From JBBRGG01 sp038240875 (GTDB lineage: Bacteria; Planctomycetota; Phycisphaerae; Phycisphaerales; UBA1924): a stretch of DNA of 6,369 bases. Positions 6,261 through 6,369 of this stretch are shown piece after piece; positions within the stretch are counted from its first letter, which is position 1, and each line of letters starts with the position of its first letter. Under the pieces are notes generated by a model that searched no databases, was not told where the DNA came from, and saw nothing but the letters and a program-made list of their open reading frames with translations. The translations under genes were made by a program, and so were the position numbers. The DNA lies in contig JBBRGG010000202.1 in assembly GCA_038240875.1 (NCBI GenBank), forward strand, positions 1-6,369. Reading direction: 5' to 3'.

Positions 6261-6369
6261 GTCAAACTTGACCCAGTCAAACTTGACCCAGTCAAACTTG
6301 ACCCAGTCAAACTTGACCCAGTCAAACTTGACCCAGTCAAACTTGACCCAGTCAAACTTGACCCAGTCA
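6246..6369. repeat. 15-bp tandem repeat array running off the right edge
   Basis: Seven perfect head-to-tail copies of gtcaaacttgaccca occupy 6261-6365, with an eighth starting at 6366 and cut by the window edge. A degenerate copy, gtcaagccaaatcca, precedes them at 6246-6260. Each unit contains the inverted repeat GTCAA-ac-TTGAC (5-bp arms, 2-bp centre). Two plus-strand frames are free of stops and encode VKLDP or SNLTQ five-residue repeats; two minus-strand frames are also open. Perfect identity implies recent expansion or homogenisation. Whether it is coding, an array of protein-binding sites or an inert minisatellite is not decided here. The total copy number is unknown because the array continues beyond the window. 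Confidence 0.95.

Noticed and set aside
5889..6369. Long minus-strand frame open from the 15-bp array into the methyltransferase gene
   Set aside because: It overlaps the well supported methyltransferase by about 170 bp in another frame, shows no family resemblance, and stays open mainly because the repeat lacks stops in that frame.
6246..6369. CRISPR array
   Set aside because: The units are 15 bp and directly abut with no unique spacers, which is a simple tandem repeat.

Overview
The window carries five protein-coding genes that I can assign to families, plus several short tandem repeats, in moderately GC-rich bacterial DNA. Gene content (HMG-CoA lyase, a bacterioferritin-comigratory-type peroxiredoxin with a lysine/alanine/proline tail, an ABC-F ATPase, and a methyltransferase/flavoprotein pair) and the mixture of good, weak and absent Shine-Dalgarno sites suggest an aerobic, Gram-negative-type environmental bacterium. 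Planctomycetota is one plausible home, but this is a guess from gene style and nothing in the window proves it.

Layout, left to right. Positions 1-720 (minus) hold the N-terminal 240 residues of a hydroxymethylglutaryl-CoA lyase whose 3' end lies outside the window. A 275-bp divergent spacer (721-995) contains three 16-bp tandem repeats and a clear ribosome binding site for the next gene. Positions 996-1712 (plus) encode a peroxiredoxin (BCP/PrxQ type) with a 75-residue histone-H1-like basic tail. It converges, with only 20 bp between stops, on a 713-residue ABC-F ATPase (1733-3874, minus, GTG start). A 134-bp spacer with a 14-bp duplication and an AT-rich patch separates this from a two-gene minus-strand operon: a class I SAM-dependent methyltransferase (5321-6061), then 22 bp downstream an FAD-dependent oxidoreductase of the geranylgeranyl-reductase/hydroxylase superfamily (4009-5298). 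The last 308 bp have no assigned gene. They end in a perfect 15-bp tandem array (at least seven copies) that runs off the right edge.

The methyltransferase and flavoprotein probably act in sequence on one lipid, isoprenoid or polyketide-like substrate; the partner that would define the pathway is not in the window. HMG-CoA lyase points to leucine/HMG-CoA catabolism. The peroxiredoxin and ABC-F protein are stress and translation housekeeping functions respectively.

The main oddity is repetitive, low-complexity sequence in many places: Asn/Ala in the lyase, Lys/Ala/Pro in the peroxiredoxin, Asn/Ser in the ABC-F protein, a 13-bp triplet at the flavoprotein C-terminus, and intergenic tandem repeats with 14-, 15- and 16-bp units. 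I found no rRNA, tRNA, CRISPR array, transposase or phage gene, and no convincing new multi-gene system. The right-end 15-bp array is the least explained element.
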